In this document: piece after piece, positions 1 through 11,328 of the stretch | How the letters are laid out: the number at the start of each line of letters is the position of its first letter | Numbering within the stretch: the stretch's first letter is position 1 | Assembly (NCBI GenBank): GCA_025642065.1 | Contig: JAODUP010000405.1 | Location: 1 to 64,000 of the forward strand | DNA length: 64,000 nt | DNA from: Paralvinella palmiformis | Lineage: Eukaryota > Annelida > Polychaeta > Terebellida > Alvinellidae | Direction of reading: 5' to 3' | Notes under the pieces: generated by a model | What the model saw: only the letters and a program-made list of their open reading frames with translations | What the model was told of the DNA's origin: nothing | Database searches by the model: none | Program-made: the position numbers and the translations under genes

Positions 1-169
1 AGCACCTCGACTTATAAAAGTTATATGTGCTTCGTATTTCCTACCAGCTGAAGAAAAGATGTTTTGGGTGATCCTTGACACACAACACTATAGGACTCAA
101 CCCAATAAGAGCCACAGTCGGAACAAAATCGCCACATCACTGCCTATTAGTCCATCATTATTCAATGCT

Positions 170-395
170 GTCGTGTGGCGACTGGTTCACTCATCCATAA
201 AGAAAGAGTACCTGCCAGGACGCCATGGCTATGTGCGTTTGAGTAACGCTTTGAGCCTACAATGGCAGCATGCGTTGTATGCTCCCTTGGGAGTTGATAT
301 GTGTGCTGGGTGGAAACAGGTCTGAGTCAGGGATAATAATATTGTAAAGCGCCTAGGGCACTATATAAATATCACATAGTATTATTTTATTATTA
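170..395. repeat. Interspersed repeat 3' end, unclassified
   Basis: This stretch is more GC-rich than its surroundings and ends in a tail of the form GTAAAGCGCC followed by CTATATAAAT and a run of TTATT units. Tails of this kind close many animal SINEs and LINE-derived repeats. An open frame of 88 codons crosses it, but it resembles no protein I know and is probably chance. The family is not identified, and no second copy was found in the window. Confidence 0.35.
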
Positions 396-1578
396 TTACG
401 GAACTGCTGTTCACAGGATTCACTAATTGATTAATTTGCTTGGATCATCGGAATCCACTTGTTCAATGATTAAAAGGAGCCTCAATTTTCGTATTCCTCA
501 CTTCTTACGAAACATTAGCGCATGATTTGTTAAGAAATTTTCAACCAAGCCATTACAATGGAACACCTTGTGGCATATGCTATACTTCCAAGTTACAACG
601 GTGCTAAACTCTCACCAGTTCAGTTGATCGTTGTCACAGACTCTGTGACCCTTGGGAATTTCTTCCCAATAGAAAGGTTTTCTTCCCGGTAAAAACCCAT
701 TTTTTCCCATCAGAAGGGAAGCTATACCTTTCTTTTTGAGGGAGAAACGTAACCCTGTATGTATACATATATAGTCTAATGTTGCTTTTATGCCAACTTC
801 AGGACATGGCTGAAAGTTAGCGTTGTGGTGGGGTGGCATTAGAATGGGGAAGGCATATTCAATGGACAGCCTTGGGGTTGGTTAATCACATGTGGCTTTT
901 GATCCTTTGTTAACCCCAACTATCACTTTATTCTTTCACCGATCGCACGATCAACACACCCTTGTGATCGCCACCTAATGACTCTGACAGCTTGTCAATC
1001 AATTCACAGATTACCAGAAACATTTCACTGTTGGTGTGTAGCAGTAATAGCGAGTATTTATATGGCAGTGTATGGTATTCATATTGCATAAGCATTGGCA
1101 ACGGCTGAATAAGTAAGTAATTTATTCACTAACAACATCATGATATAATAATAAAGTTACATAATATGTTAGATTGTCTAACCATAAATGTGATATTGTT
1201 AGCCAGGACAGCCGATAGCCATAAAGACTGTCTTCCCCAGTGTCCTAAGAGTAATTTAACACAATTAAAACAAACAGATCAACAATGATTTGAGATGATG
1301 TGAAATAATGATTGGCGAGTGATGGTGAAGGTAGATGAATCTAATGTATCAGTATGCTGCTGTCCGATCATGGAGTCTGTCGCTAATGCAAGTGAGCCTG
1401 GAGGGAAGGGAGACTAAACATCAATGGGAGAAAACAGGCACCGGGTTGGTCTGATGAGAAAATACTAATATTATCAATGATTTAAAAATGTGTCATAGAT
1501 GTCAACATTCAAATCTCAGTAATTGATACAAAATTATCAGTTAGTAATATATAAAGTCTCAAATGTTTACAGTGTATG
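396..1578. other. Intergenic or intronic DNA, no gene seen
   Basis: AT-rich sequence with only short open frames. A 75-codon minus-strand frame near 612-839 has no recognisable motif. If the first exon at 3,064-3,158 is real, its downstream exons should lie here or further left, but I could not pick one out. Confidence 0.4.
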
Positions 1579-2100
1579 CTACTTTGTGTGAGGGCATTCT
1601 GAGCACATGATATTGTTACAATGTTCAATTTGGATGCAGTATGATTTAATAAATGACTTCTTTAATCTAGATTTAAAAGCATTTCTGTTCTGGATTGAAA
1701 GCATGTCATTGCTCAGGGAATTCCATATCGATGGGACTTGATGCACTGGTAGCAGGGACGAGAACTTAGTTCACGGTATTTGTCGGAATATAAAGTCAGG
1801 ATGTTTTAAATTGGTTTTGTTCTGGTTATGCACAATAAAATAGGTTCGATTATATGCTGTTTTTGCGCAATTGAACGAGGTAATATTTGAAGTCAGCTTC
1901 AGACAATAGATTATTAAATTTAGCGATGTTTTGGGGTTTGTAGGATTTGATAGTTGAGTATTGTTTAGGTTGATCTCAAGCATGCTTATATATAATTGTA
2001 AATATCCCAAAATGATCAGACACATCAGTAATGATGATTCCATTGTGCATTTCTGTATATTAATAGACACATGATCAATCATTGTTGCAGAGAAATCAGT
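1579..2100 (-). pseudogene. LINE reverse transcriptase C-terminus, decayed
   Basis: Read on the minus strand, one frame runs from about 2,082 to a TAG at 1,579-1,581 and is interrupted only by a TGA at 1,771-1,773. The end of the frame contains IWNSLSND and NAFKSRLKK. This is the usual sequence just before the stop codon of non-LTR retrotransposon polyproteins, where a 'LWNSLP' box is followed by a basic helix. Upstream residues include RTYFIVHNQNK, the polar 'RTRxxNN' stretch usual before that box. No catalytic core remains. It is a 5'-truncated relic with one nonsense change. Confidence 0.65.
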
Positions 2101-3063
2101 GATTCTGGTAGGCTTGGTAATGAGGGGGGATGGTCAAAACAAATGGGGGGGGGGTAAAAAGAGGCATTATCATGGCAGGAAATCTGGTCCTTATCAAAGG
2201 TTGGCCCCTGTTTGCAGGTGGAGGATGGTGGGACTAGAGTGTATATATTGACACAGATCGCTGGCTAGAGAATCAATGTTATCCTAAATCTCAGTCATCA
2301 CCCAGAACACAAACACCAAAGCTTTTCAAGTGACACATTAATAAAATAACATGGGAGGGGTGACTGAATTGAAGATAGATTTTGTCCAAACTAATACAGC
2401 AATCATCCTACATTTGTACACTCTGACTTCAGAAATATAAATTTCATCCTAATTCATGAAATTCTGTGCTTATATCTGCCAAATATAAATACAACTATTA
2501 CTATATTATCATGAGGACAGTAATCTTAAACTGATCTTAATCTATACTAGCATTATGATTATGCATTCACCATTGGAAATTTATATGAATCTAGATACTA
2601 AAGTGTGTGATGATATACACTGATTACTCTATCATCAGTCTATGATACAGTGCATTAATACTCTGATACAGGCCACTGTTATACTATAAAAATGCCTTAT
2701 AAAAGGCTATATAATATAATAATTTATACTATTAATTATTATAGTAGATAATAGATCTACATCATGTCACTTGATGATGATAGATCTACTTTGATAGCAC
2801 CGTGACCACCGGTTGGATTATGGATAACTGCATTTACCTAAAATGGCAGTCGATTAATTTATTATGGTAGCAGCTAATAATTGAATACAGTCAAAGGCTT
2901 AGTTTGTAGTATGTTATATCTACTATTTGAGTCTATTATCTAGATTGCAGAGGCCCGAGAGCGAGAGCCCAGACCTGGAACAAGATCTACCGAATTAGCT
3001 CATGATGGTGATCTCGTATTATCGCTATAGGGCCGGTTTAGACTTTAATGAGATGTAACTTAC
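2101..3063. other. Non-coding AT-rich DNA
   Basis: No exon or known repeat is supported here. It would be the first intron of the minus-strand gene that starts at 3,158, if that exon is real. Short poly-G tracts near 2,125 and 2,145 and an AT-rich stretch near 2,700-2,760 are the only visible structure. Confidence 0.4.
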
Positions 3064-3158
3064 CTAAATCCTAGTATCGCTCCAAACACTAATGCAAAGG
3101 CAATGGTATACCAAGAAAATATGATATCTTCTCCTGGAAATTTACCTCCGGGAAACAT
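3064..3158 (-). CDS. Probable first coding exon of a small membrane protein
   Basis: On the minus strand an ATG at 3,158 opens a frame of 31 codons plus two bases and runs into a strong donor (AG followed by GTAAGT) at 3,063. An in-frame TAA lies a short way upstream, so this is the first possible Met of the frame. The peptide begins MFPGGKFPGEDIIFSW. A hydrophobic stretch follows (YTIAFALVFGAILGF, about residues 17-31), which reads as a signal anchor or first transmembrane helix. I do not recognise the family. The next exon should lie below 3,063 and was not found. A chance frame remains possible, but ATG, hydrophobic helix and consensus donor together favour a real exon. Confidence 0.5.
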
Positions 3159-3626
3159 GACGAAGTATTCTTTAAAATGCACGAAAAAAGGGCGTTACAA
3201 GATGCTGGCACCAGATGGAGCTGTAGTTGCTGGTCTCTCGCCATCATAACGTAACCGTATAAGGATGATCGAAATAAATAACTGAAGAAAAGGCTATCTT
3301 ATAGCGCTTAAAAGCTAAACTAAACAAATATTAGGTGTTATGATCAGTCAACTCATAGTTAATATAGGCCTATATGTATTTTTTTTTAAATTTCATTTAC
3401 TGTTTCTATTTTAGAAGTTAAACTGTTTTTCTCTACTTTAATTTGTCTTGTCTTTTTTAACAATTGAATCACCAAACATGGTCTAAATCTGACTCCTGTG
3501 TTTAAAATTGCTAAACTATACTCATATATAAATCTGTTGAATTCAACTATTTCTCCATAAATGGCTCACACCGAAAATTCATGAAATAGCGCCGTAACCG
3601 GAGAACCCATGAGTAAAAATAGATCT

Positions 3627-3679
3627 ACACACGCACACACGCACACACACATGCACACACACACACACACACACACACA
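3627..3679. repeat. (CA)n microsatellite
   Basis: Nearly pure CA dinucleotides with a few CG and TG interruptions, at the left edge of the dispersed repeat that follows. Confidence 0.9.
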
Positions 3680-3812
3680 ATTCAATTCAAATTATTTATT
3701 TCAACATCCATTTTACTTCATTTTAATAACAGCAAACGCATATAGAATGTTGAAAACGACGATACTTGAAGCATTACTTATATAATGCACCCCCTTAATA
3801 CACACAGAAACA

Positions 3813-3846
<34 letters not shown>

Positions 3847-3905
3847 GATGCTCAGTTATATTGTTAATAAATATCCTAAGATATTAATTCATACAATGCT
3901 GCATG
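3679..3905 (+). repeat. Dispersed repeat R, copy 1
   Basis: Starts with AATTCAATTCAAAT, then a T-rich stretch, TAGAATGTTGAAAA, GAAGCATT-CTTATATAATGCAC, an internal (CA)n block, and TTGTTAATAAATATCCT. The same order of blocks occurs at 6,336-6,560 on the same strand, so this is one family with two copies here. Each carries its own internal (CA)n tract. No coding content was seen. Confidence 0.7.
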
Positions 3906-4989
3906 CTTGGTGGATTTATACTCTGGAGTCGTTTGTTACTCCGGTAGCCATCATCAGAAGTATTAAGCTGTGGACAGAGTTTCTTCCCATATTATGAGTA
4001 ATTAGGTTACACTGATATGGAAATTTGTTAAATGTATAATATAATCCCGACGTGTCATTCGCAGTATCGGAGATCTGCCTGAAATCCGCTGTTCTCGACC
4101 ATGGGTCAAATAGATCAAGTGGGTAGGCGCAATTTGATCCCCCCCCTAAATGCATTCAAGGGGCCTAAAACGGGAAAGAACGTTCCTTAGTGTGAAACGG
4201 AAACGTATGAGGGGTTTGCTTTGGGTTTTTAAATCATAGTATTTATTGGTTTTAGACGATATTTTGTTCATCCACTAATTCCATTGTGCGTTTGCTACTT
4301 TGTTTTTTTTTTTTAAACCCTTTAGTGAGTCCCTACGAGTTAGTGTACATTCTCTTTGTTATGAACGAACTGTAATGTTTGTTAACAGCTGATATAAAAA
4401 AATTTTTCCCTTGGTTAAGAAAACCCTTGAAGAAAACGGATGTTATTGTTGGTTCATATAGGTAGGATTTATTCAGTTATTCGAACACAGAATAAAGCTG
4501 AGGTCAGCATCTAAGGTGTCGAAATGTTTTATATACAGGTTTCTTTTGGACCACAGAAAATCACTGTTGAATGTAAACTGTGGTGTCAAAATAGTTTATA
4601 TGTATGTAGGAAGGGATCCAGGACAAAACCCCACTCGGACAAAACCCCATCGGACAAAACCCCATCAGACAAGCCCCACTCTGACAAAACCCCACACACT
4701 AATACCAATTTCGGACATAACCCCACTCTTAAATTAATATTTAATAAATGTTGTTTTATTAGGCCTTTGATGATATTAATTGATTGATTAATTAATTAAT
4801 TATTTTTATTCTTATATACAACATTTATATAGCACTCTCTATAATATTGTACAACATTTTCAAAAGTGCGTTACATGTAAAATAAGACTTAACATAAAAC
4901 ATAAATAAAAGAAATAATGGAACTAATTAAAGTTACCTCGTTCATGTCAAAACTCCGTTTTTGTTCATCAAGTGAAACGTCTTCTAACT

Positions 4990-5545
4990 TTGACCTCCAT
5001 CAACCCCACCATCACCATTACTACCACCACTACCATCAACCCCACCATCACCATTACTACCACCACTACCATCAACCCCGCCATCACCATTACTACCACT
5101 ATCACAATCATCACCATCACGATCGTTACCACTCCCACCACCATCACCACTACCACCACTACCGTCACCACTACCATCACCACTATCACAATCATCATCA
5201 CCACGATCGTTACCACTCCCACCACCATCACCACTACGACCACTACCGTCACCACTACCATCTCCACTATCACAATCATCATCACCACGATCGTTACCAC
5301 TCCCACCACCATCACCTCTACCACTACCGTCATCACCATCACCGTCATCACCTCTACCACTACCGTCATCACCATCACCGTCATCACCTCTACCACTACC
5401 GTCATCACCACCACCGTCATCACCACTACCACTACCGTCATCACCATCACTGTCATCACCTCTACCACTACCGTCATCACCATCACCGTCATCACCTCTA
5501 CCACTACCGTCATCACCATCACCGTCATCACCACTATCACAGCCT
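4990..5545. repeat. (CAY)n-type minisatellite
   Basis: About 550 bases of CAC, CAT, TAC and CGT triplets, organised into longer units such as TACCACTACCGTCATCACCATCACCG repeated with small changes. All frames stay open on both strands, giving His/Tyr-rich, Thr/Ile-rich, Val/Met-rich and Gly/Asp-rich predicted chains. This is expected of a repeat lacking stop triplets and is not evidence of a gene. Confidence 0.9.
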
Positions 5546-5700
5546 CTATGTTGGAGTGGTTGAGAAACTCCTCCCCCACCACTCACAGGGGAGCAGTATG
5601 GAAAGATGGAGCCGTAATACCTTGAGGGTGGTCACTGCCAGAGTGTTTTACGTCCTCAGGGGTGTTTAACGTCCCCCTTTATTTAAAATAATTCAGTGGA

Positions 5701-5701
<1 letters not shown>
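5546..5701 (-). repeat. SINE family B fragment
   Basis: The minus strand matches the body of the full-length SINE at 42,768-43,052. It has TCCACTGAATTATTTTAAAT, then an ACGTTAAA block, TGACCACCCTCA, CTCCATCTTTCCATACTGCT, CCTGTGAGTGGTGG and CTCAACCACTCCAACATAGA in the same order. The tRNA-like head and the 3' tail are missing. It lies inside the foldback-like element. Confidence 0.75.

Positions 5702-5774
<73 letters not shown>
5702..5774. repeat. (CA)n(TA)n microsatellite
   Basis: About 37 bases of CA repeats pass directly into about 36 bases of TA repeats, next to the right arm of the foldback-like element. Confidence 0.95.
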
Positions 5775-5778
<4 letters not shown>

Positions 5779-6335
5779 ATTTAAGTCTTATTTTACATGT
5801 AAATCACTTTTGAACATGTTGTACAATATTATGGAGAGTATTAATTTAAGAGTGGGGTTATGTCCGAAATGTGTATTAGTGAGTGGGGTTTTGTCAGAGT
5901 GGGGTTTTGTCCGATGGGGTTTTGTCCAATGGGGTTTTGTCCAGTGGGGTTTTGTCCGTTTACCGTAGCAAGTCACCATCGAACCACACGCACGTGTTGT
6001 TTGCTGCGAGCTGTGGTATCAAATGGTATGTTTTTTACGTGCTTCCGCTTTTTGTACGTAGCCTGCATGTAGCCGCTTTCCTGTGGGCGTGACATATTTG
6101 TCGCGTACGAAAAGCGAATTAGCTGGTTCCCACAGGCTGATGAGTAGACCGGACACATGCTTAGGTATACGCACACATTTATCAATATGTGGAGGTATGG
6201 AACATTTTATATTTAGATTAATGTATGTATAGTTGTATTTGTATTTAGATTTATAGAGGTAGGTCTCGAAGGATGTTTAGATATGTTGATGCTCTGGCCT
6301 GTTGCTTATTTATGTGTATCCTAAAACACACAAAA

Positions 6336-6560
6336 TTCAATTCAAATAGTTTATTTAAACATTCCTTTTACATCATTTTAATGACATCACACACACATAG
6401 AATGTTGAAAAAGGGTCCTCGAAGCATTGCTTATATAATGCACACACACCCTTAACGCACGCACACGCACACACACACGCACACACACACACACACACAC
6501 ACAGGGATACTCTGTTCTATTGTTAATAAATATCCTGAGATTTTAAAAATACAATGTAAA
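6336..6560 (+). repeat. Dispersed repeat R, copy 2
   Basis: Same block order as 3,679-3,905: AATTCAATTCAAAT, TAGAATGTTGAAAA, CGAAGCATTGCTTATATAAT, a (CA)n tract at about 6,446-6,503, and TTGTTAATAAATATCCT. It lies just inside the left arm of the unit at 6,180-8,152. Confidence 0.7.
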
Positions 6561-6839
6561 TTGAACGTGCGAAACACAATGATATATAAATTAAAAAACA
6601 TATGAATAAAACACAAACCCTCTGCTAGCAAAACCTGTGTTTTATAGATCTAAAACTTGTATTTTGACAGCAAAACCTGTATTCGTGGTGCGTTAAATCT
6701 GTATTTTTAGAAAGAAACCTAGCTGTATTTGCCATGTGTCACCTGTATTTCTTTATATACAAACTAAATTTTAAAATTATTAACTTAACCTTATTAATTA
6801 TATATCATATATCCACTACTTGTGGAGCAAAACTTGTAA

Positions 6840-7035
6840 AATAATCCCAGATAGTTCGACAATGTTGGACCAACCTTATTCTAATGTTGTAGAGTACACT
6901 TGTCCATGAATGGCATAATATGTTGGGCCAGGGTAGTTTTGACCGTTGGGCCAATGTTGGTACAATGCCGGCAAATCATAATTGGCCCAACGTTGGTCCT
7001 ATATTGTAAACAACGTTGATTCAAAGATGGTCCTT
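6840..7035. repeat. TTGGGCC-rich interspersed repeat, unclassified
   Basis: Contains repeated CAATGTTGG, TTGGGCCA and CCAACGTTGG motifs in both orientations, for example GTTGGGCCAATGTTGGTACA and TTGGCCCAACGTTGGTCC. It looks like part of a repeat with short internal palindromes. No second copy was found. Confidence 0.4.
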
Positions 7036-7139
7036 AACATTAATGAAAACAAAACATGCATTCAAAAGCTTTCTCCATTTTATTAATTTAATTCTACAAA
7101 TAAACCTAATACCAAAAAAGGCAATAATTGTAATAACAA

Positions 7140-7420
7140 ATGCAATATATAATTAACATGCACTATCCCTCTTTAAATCTGCTTAAGATAAAGGATATTC
7201 ATAAAGTTAACTTTGGCAAATACACGTACAAAACAATTCACAACCAACTACCACCTCCATTAATACCACAAAACACTGAAATCCACAGATATAGCACCAG
7301 ACAAGTTAACAACGCATACATAAAACACAGAAGAACAGCTATAGCATCAATACAAATCAACTACAAATTAGGACCTGCATACACGTATCAGAACTTTGCT
7401 ATCCGGTGGTGTCGGAGATT
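7140..7420 (+). pseudogene. LINE reverse transcriptase C-terminal fragment
   Basis: A 118-codon open frame on the plus strand contains LLKIKDIHKVNFGKYTYKTI, then NQLPPPLIPQN, a polar HRYSTRQVNNAYIKHRRT stretch and IQINYKLGPAY. This order (IxDIYKL, LPxxF, TRxxNN, basic, GPxLW-like) is that of the region downstream of the palm in non-LTR reverse transcriptases. It lacks the YxDD core and is followed by unrelated sequence. I read it as a truncated LINE insertion, not a host gene. It sits inside the inverted-repeat unit at 6,180-8,152. Confidence 0.5.
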
Positions 7421-7863
7421 CCGCGTCAATTCTAATGGCCTTCTTGCTATAATGAAAGGCAGCTTGAAGAAAAACGTTCCTAATGGTGCTATGTAGCATT
7501 GCAGATCCATAGTCTGCCTGATATTAATATGTATACTTTAGTTATAACGTATAATCAGATAATAGTAATTTGGTAAATTCTGCAACAACTTTTCACAAAT
7601 TGCAGTTGCAACAAATGATGCTGTGATAGCGAAAATGCGTCAATTGTCCTCAAACGTCGTATCGAGGAAATGACATCACAGTAATGAATGACGTCACAAA
7701 AGATCTGGCTCCAAAATATATATTCTGCCCATATGTAAACACTTAATTGCGTCTAAGACCCATATGCGCATATCTGTTGCGTTGTAAAGCTAAAGTGACG
7801 GAGTTTGCTTATATATTAAGTTTACCATGTTTATACATATCAAATATTTGTCAAAATCCGTAG

Positions 7864-8016
<153 letters not shown>

Positions 8017-8200
8017 GGGTACATAGTAAGAGGCAACAGGCACAGAGCATCAACATATCTAAACATCCTTCGAAACCTACCTCCATAAATCTAAATACAA
8101 CTATACATACATTAATCTAAAAATAAAATCTTCCATACCTCCACATATTGATAGATCTTGGCAACTACATTCTACCACAATAATTTGTTTAATTGAAGTA

Positions 8201-8248
8201 GAGCCCATTGTTGCAATTTGCAATTGCAATTTATATTTCAATGGGCTC
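8201..8248. repeat. Small hairpin
   Basis: Perfect 10-bp arms GAGCCCATTG and CAATGGGCTC enclose a 28-base loop that itself contains TTGCAATTTGCAATTGCAA. It may be the core of a short repeat. No second copy was seen. Confidence 0.5.
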
Positions 8249-8711
8249 CAATTACAACAAACATTTATGCCGTCAATTAACTGAGCTTGCTTAAGCTCAT
8301 CTAAGAGTAATTTTCTGCAAATAATAGATCAACTTGGATACAACTATCTGCTTGAAAATTGCAACGGGGTCCGATCATAATAAGCAATTAAAGGCCCGGA
8401 ATCATGTGAATATTCAGTGAACTTTATTTGCAACCATGGAGGTCATACACAATAACAAGGACGGTCAGAAATTTTTTGCTAGATGGTTATATGTACACAC
8501 AAATGTACTAGGAATAATTAAGCACATATGGTGGACATGTGTGCAATGCCAGGATCGCCAATCAAGATGTAAAACAGTTACAGAGTTTCCTCGTGTTGTG
8601 GGCTACATTATCCGATGGAGAGATACTCCGTGAACACTAAATCAGAATGGTAACATTAATCATTTCACTATTTTTGTAAATACACTACATTTGTTCATTC
8701 ATGTCATTTCA

Positions 8712-9440
8712 TCGGGGTTGTTCGATTTAAATAGAGTGATTTAAATCATGATTTAAATCGCTCTAAAAAATCATTGGTTTTGATTTTTTTGAGAATGACA
8801 ATACAGATCCATGCTATAAAGACATATAGCATGTACACAGTATAATGGACCTTCATAACCACGCCTTATCCAATTGGAATGTGACACATTCATGATAATC
8901 ACCCATCCAACTGGAGATGAGCCTTTACTTCTATAACCACACAATAGACTGACAGGTGAAGCTACATACAGTAGCCACTCTGCTTCCATGTGGTAAATTA
9001 GATGAATCTGGGGATGATCTGACACGTGAAGTCACATCTTTTCTATACATTTAGGGAATTATTGAGTTAATGTTAGGCACTTGTTATTTAGCCAGGATCG
9101 GTATATAAGGTGAGAATTCACACAGGTTCACTATTGATAGTTATCTCATGCTGAATACAATAGCTTTCCTAATGCTGTAAACTATTAAAAAAATTACTAC
9201 TTTATTTTTTAATTTATAGCTGGTATTTTATCAGTATATATTCATACTTGCCAACTTCACAATGTCTGGCAGAAAACAGGATTGTGTGTGGTTATACTTT
9301 GATAAAGTTAAAGTTGTGTGGAAAGCAGGGTGTCTGACTACGTGCAAGAAATGTGACAAAGAAATGCAGGGACTTGTCGCCAGAATGAAGCAACATCTAT
9401 ATTTCTTGACTATAAATAGATCTATAATATATATGTGAAC
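8712..9440 (+). mobile_element. hAT transposon fragment with BED zinc finger
   Basis: The left part carries CGGGGTTGTTCGATTTAAAT and a 32-base near-palindrome at 8,733-8,764 built on two ATTTAAATC boxes. This matches the terminal and subterminal layout common in hAT elements. At 9,262-9,438 a 58-codon frame from ATG encodes a BED-type finger: VWLYFDKV, a Cys pair (CLTTCKKCDKEMQG) and ARMKQHL. After QHL the expected second Cys or His is absent and the frame stops soon after. The rest of the transposase is missing, so this is a remnant or a first exon that lost its partner exons. Confidence 0.65.
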
Positions 9441-9615
9441 ATAATAATGATTTTCATTTTTAAAAGATCAAAAAAGATTTAAAAAGGTCTTCATTAGTTT
9501 TGTGTGTTAGGAAATGTTTGAATGTTGTTGTGGTTTTTTTAATATTTTTTTTTAAATTTGCAATCCTGCATTTCATTAGTTTACCCGGTAATACATAAAG
9601 AAAAAAAGTCATTTA

Positions 9616-9654
9616 AGTTTATTGTATAATTTTATATTAATAAATAAAGAAGTA

Positions 9655-9707
<53 letters not shown>

Positions 9708-9790
9708 CGCGCGTGTGTGTGTGTGTCTGTGAGAGCAGAATGAGTGAATGAATGAGTGAATTTTATTGTATAATTTTATATTAGTAAATA
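9616..9790. repeat. Direct repeats flanking a (GT)n tract
   Basis: A unit close to TTTATTGTATAATTTTATAT occurs at about 9,617 and again at about 9,762, on either side of a GT tract at 9,656-9,726. The arrangement looks like a local duplication with expansion of the dinucleotide run between the copies. Confidence 0.7.
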
Positions 9791-10517
9791 CAAATTTAAT
9801 GGCAAAAAGAATAATATCTTGTGGTGAATCGGTTGTCTGCAATTTGTTATGTAAACATGATAAACAGTACCAATAAAACTCGATTTTTTTTTTGGGGGGG
9901 GGAGTGGCACATTTGATAATCACTTGTTATTTGACCATTATATTAGATCATTTATAGCATGTGACCTTTCCCTTGTACTGGATTTTTCTAGGCTTTACAA
10001 AGGAGCTAGACCCTTTAAACGTATTTCCTATTCTGTCTGAATAAATGTTAATCAGAAAAGGGCAGTCAATATTCTCTATGTGCATGCAACACCTGTAGTG
10101 GCTTAAAATACGAGGGAAAATTAAATAAATACATTAATTCTGTTTCGGGTTTTCCAGTTTCTGGAGAAATAAAGTTTATGAATTGCATATAAATACCCTT
10201 TGTGCGTTATACATTACTTACAGTCTATACATTTAAAAAAATCCCATCTCTGCCTAGTGTGCTCATTCATTTATAGGAAACTGGAACCAAAGCAAATTAT
10301 TTGTCCTCCCTTTTACTTCCATTTGGTATAAAAAAATGTGTGTTTGTGTTTTTTTGCAGACAAAAAGAAATGAAAAAGAAAGATACCCTGACAAATGATG
10401 CAGGTGACACCGATCGATGTGTGTGTAGTAATTGCTGCATCAGCTTCAGAAGAACTAAGAATCTTTTCATTAACCCAGTTATATTTATTATTTAATGTTT
10501 GTGAGAAATCTAGGTCT

Positions 10518-10518
<1 letters not shown>

Positions 10519-10559
<41 letters not shown>
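10519..10559. repeat. (TA)n microsatellite
   Basis: About 20 TA units. Similar short TA tracts lie at about 11,282-11,323, 12,470-12,496 and 12,925-12,953. Confidence 0.95.
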
Positions 10560-10560
<1 letters not shown>

Positions 10561-10799
10561 CGGATAACACTCTATGAATAGAAAAGCAATTAAATTATAT
10601 ATGTAATTAAGTCCTGTTTTTATCAAATACGTAGCATATTGTACATAAATAATGAGACATGCAAGACTTTAGTCCAAACTAGACAATGGCAAGACGTTTT
10701 TATATAATACCCGTTTCCTCTCTGTGCTGCTTGTCTAGTGACACGCACTCACAAAAGAGACCAGTTATGTTCCAGCTGCCCTAGCTTCCTATATGGGTA

Positions 10800-11216
10800 A
10801 ATCTGATCACTATCCAGGATCCTGTGTCACACACACATTCAGAGTACTGAGTGTAACAGCACCATTGTATCTAAGCTATTTGATACAAAAGTATATGAGT
10901 CTTCATGTTCACTTTTGACGGTGTCAAAAGGTCATACAGCAATATACGGAGAGAAATCTTTCCAGGATCAGCACCAAGGTTGGGAAATAATTTGTCAAAC
11001 AATATTAAACTTACACCAATTAAGAAAAGAAATAATCTGAAAGAAATAAATTCACTTATTTAAATTAGCCTATTTATAATATATAAAAAAGTATATTAAA
11101 TGTATTTATGTTGCTAGACGTAGAATCAGAACATTTTAATTCTGTTTTCAATGTAAAGCGTCTAATTAGAGAAATTTGAGTTGAATAAGGCGCTATACAA
11201 AATATGACTTTCAATT
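10800..11216 (+). pseudogene. LINE 3' end with short 3' UTR
   Basis: With frame changes, the plus strand reads FMFTFDGVKRSY and then GSAPRLGNNLSNNIKL. The second corresponds to the 'APRLWNSLP' box near the C-terminus of non-LTR reverse transcriptases. It is followed by a tail with ACTTATTTAAATTAGCCTA, CATTTTAATTCTGTTTTCAA, TGTAAAGCG and AAGGCGCTATACAAA. The tail is shared with the copy at 27,860-28,440, which fixes the two as one LINE family. Several in-frame stops make it inactive. Confidence 0.6.
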
Positions 11217-11279
11217 TATGTTCGTTTGTCTACGAATCCCACCTCCCCACATTTTAGTTCAATATCTACCGTGTGTTAC

Positions 11280-11323
<44 letters not shown>

Positions 11324-11328
<5 letters not shown>

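Larger units (their letters stand above)
4620..5958. mobile_element. Foldback-like element with tandem-repeat inverted arms
   Basis: The left end holds about six tandem units of the form GGACAAAACCCCAT, then a GGACATAACCCCACTC unit and about 150 bases ending near TACATGTAAAATAAGACTTA. The right end carries the same series in reverse complement: TAAGTCTTATTTTACATGTA at about 5,785, then GAGTGGGGTTATGTCC, then about five units of GGGGTTTTGTCC ending near 5,958. The left arm has roughly 95 extra bases within it. The interior is a (CAY)n minisatellite, a SINE fragment and a (CA)n(TA)n tract. There is no transposase. Inverted arms built from short tandem repeats are known from foldback elements of Drosophila. 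Membership of that class is inference from structure only. Confidence 0.65.

Noticed and set aside
4917..5669. Long open frames on both strands (His/Tyr-rich, Thr/Ile-rich, Val/Met-rich, Gly/Asp-rich)
   Set aside because: They are produced by a triplet-type minisatellite that lacks stop codons in all frames. No splice signals, start context or domain supports a protein.
8436..8633. 65-codon open frame near the hAT fragment
   Set aside because: Rich in Trp, Cys and Arg but with no recognisable domain or second copy. Too short to support as a gene.
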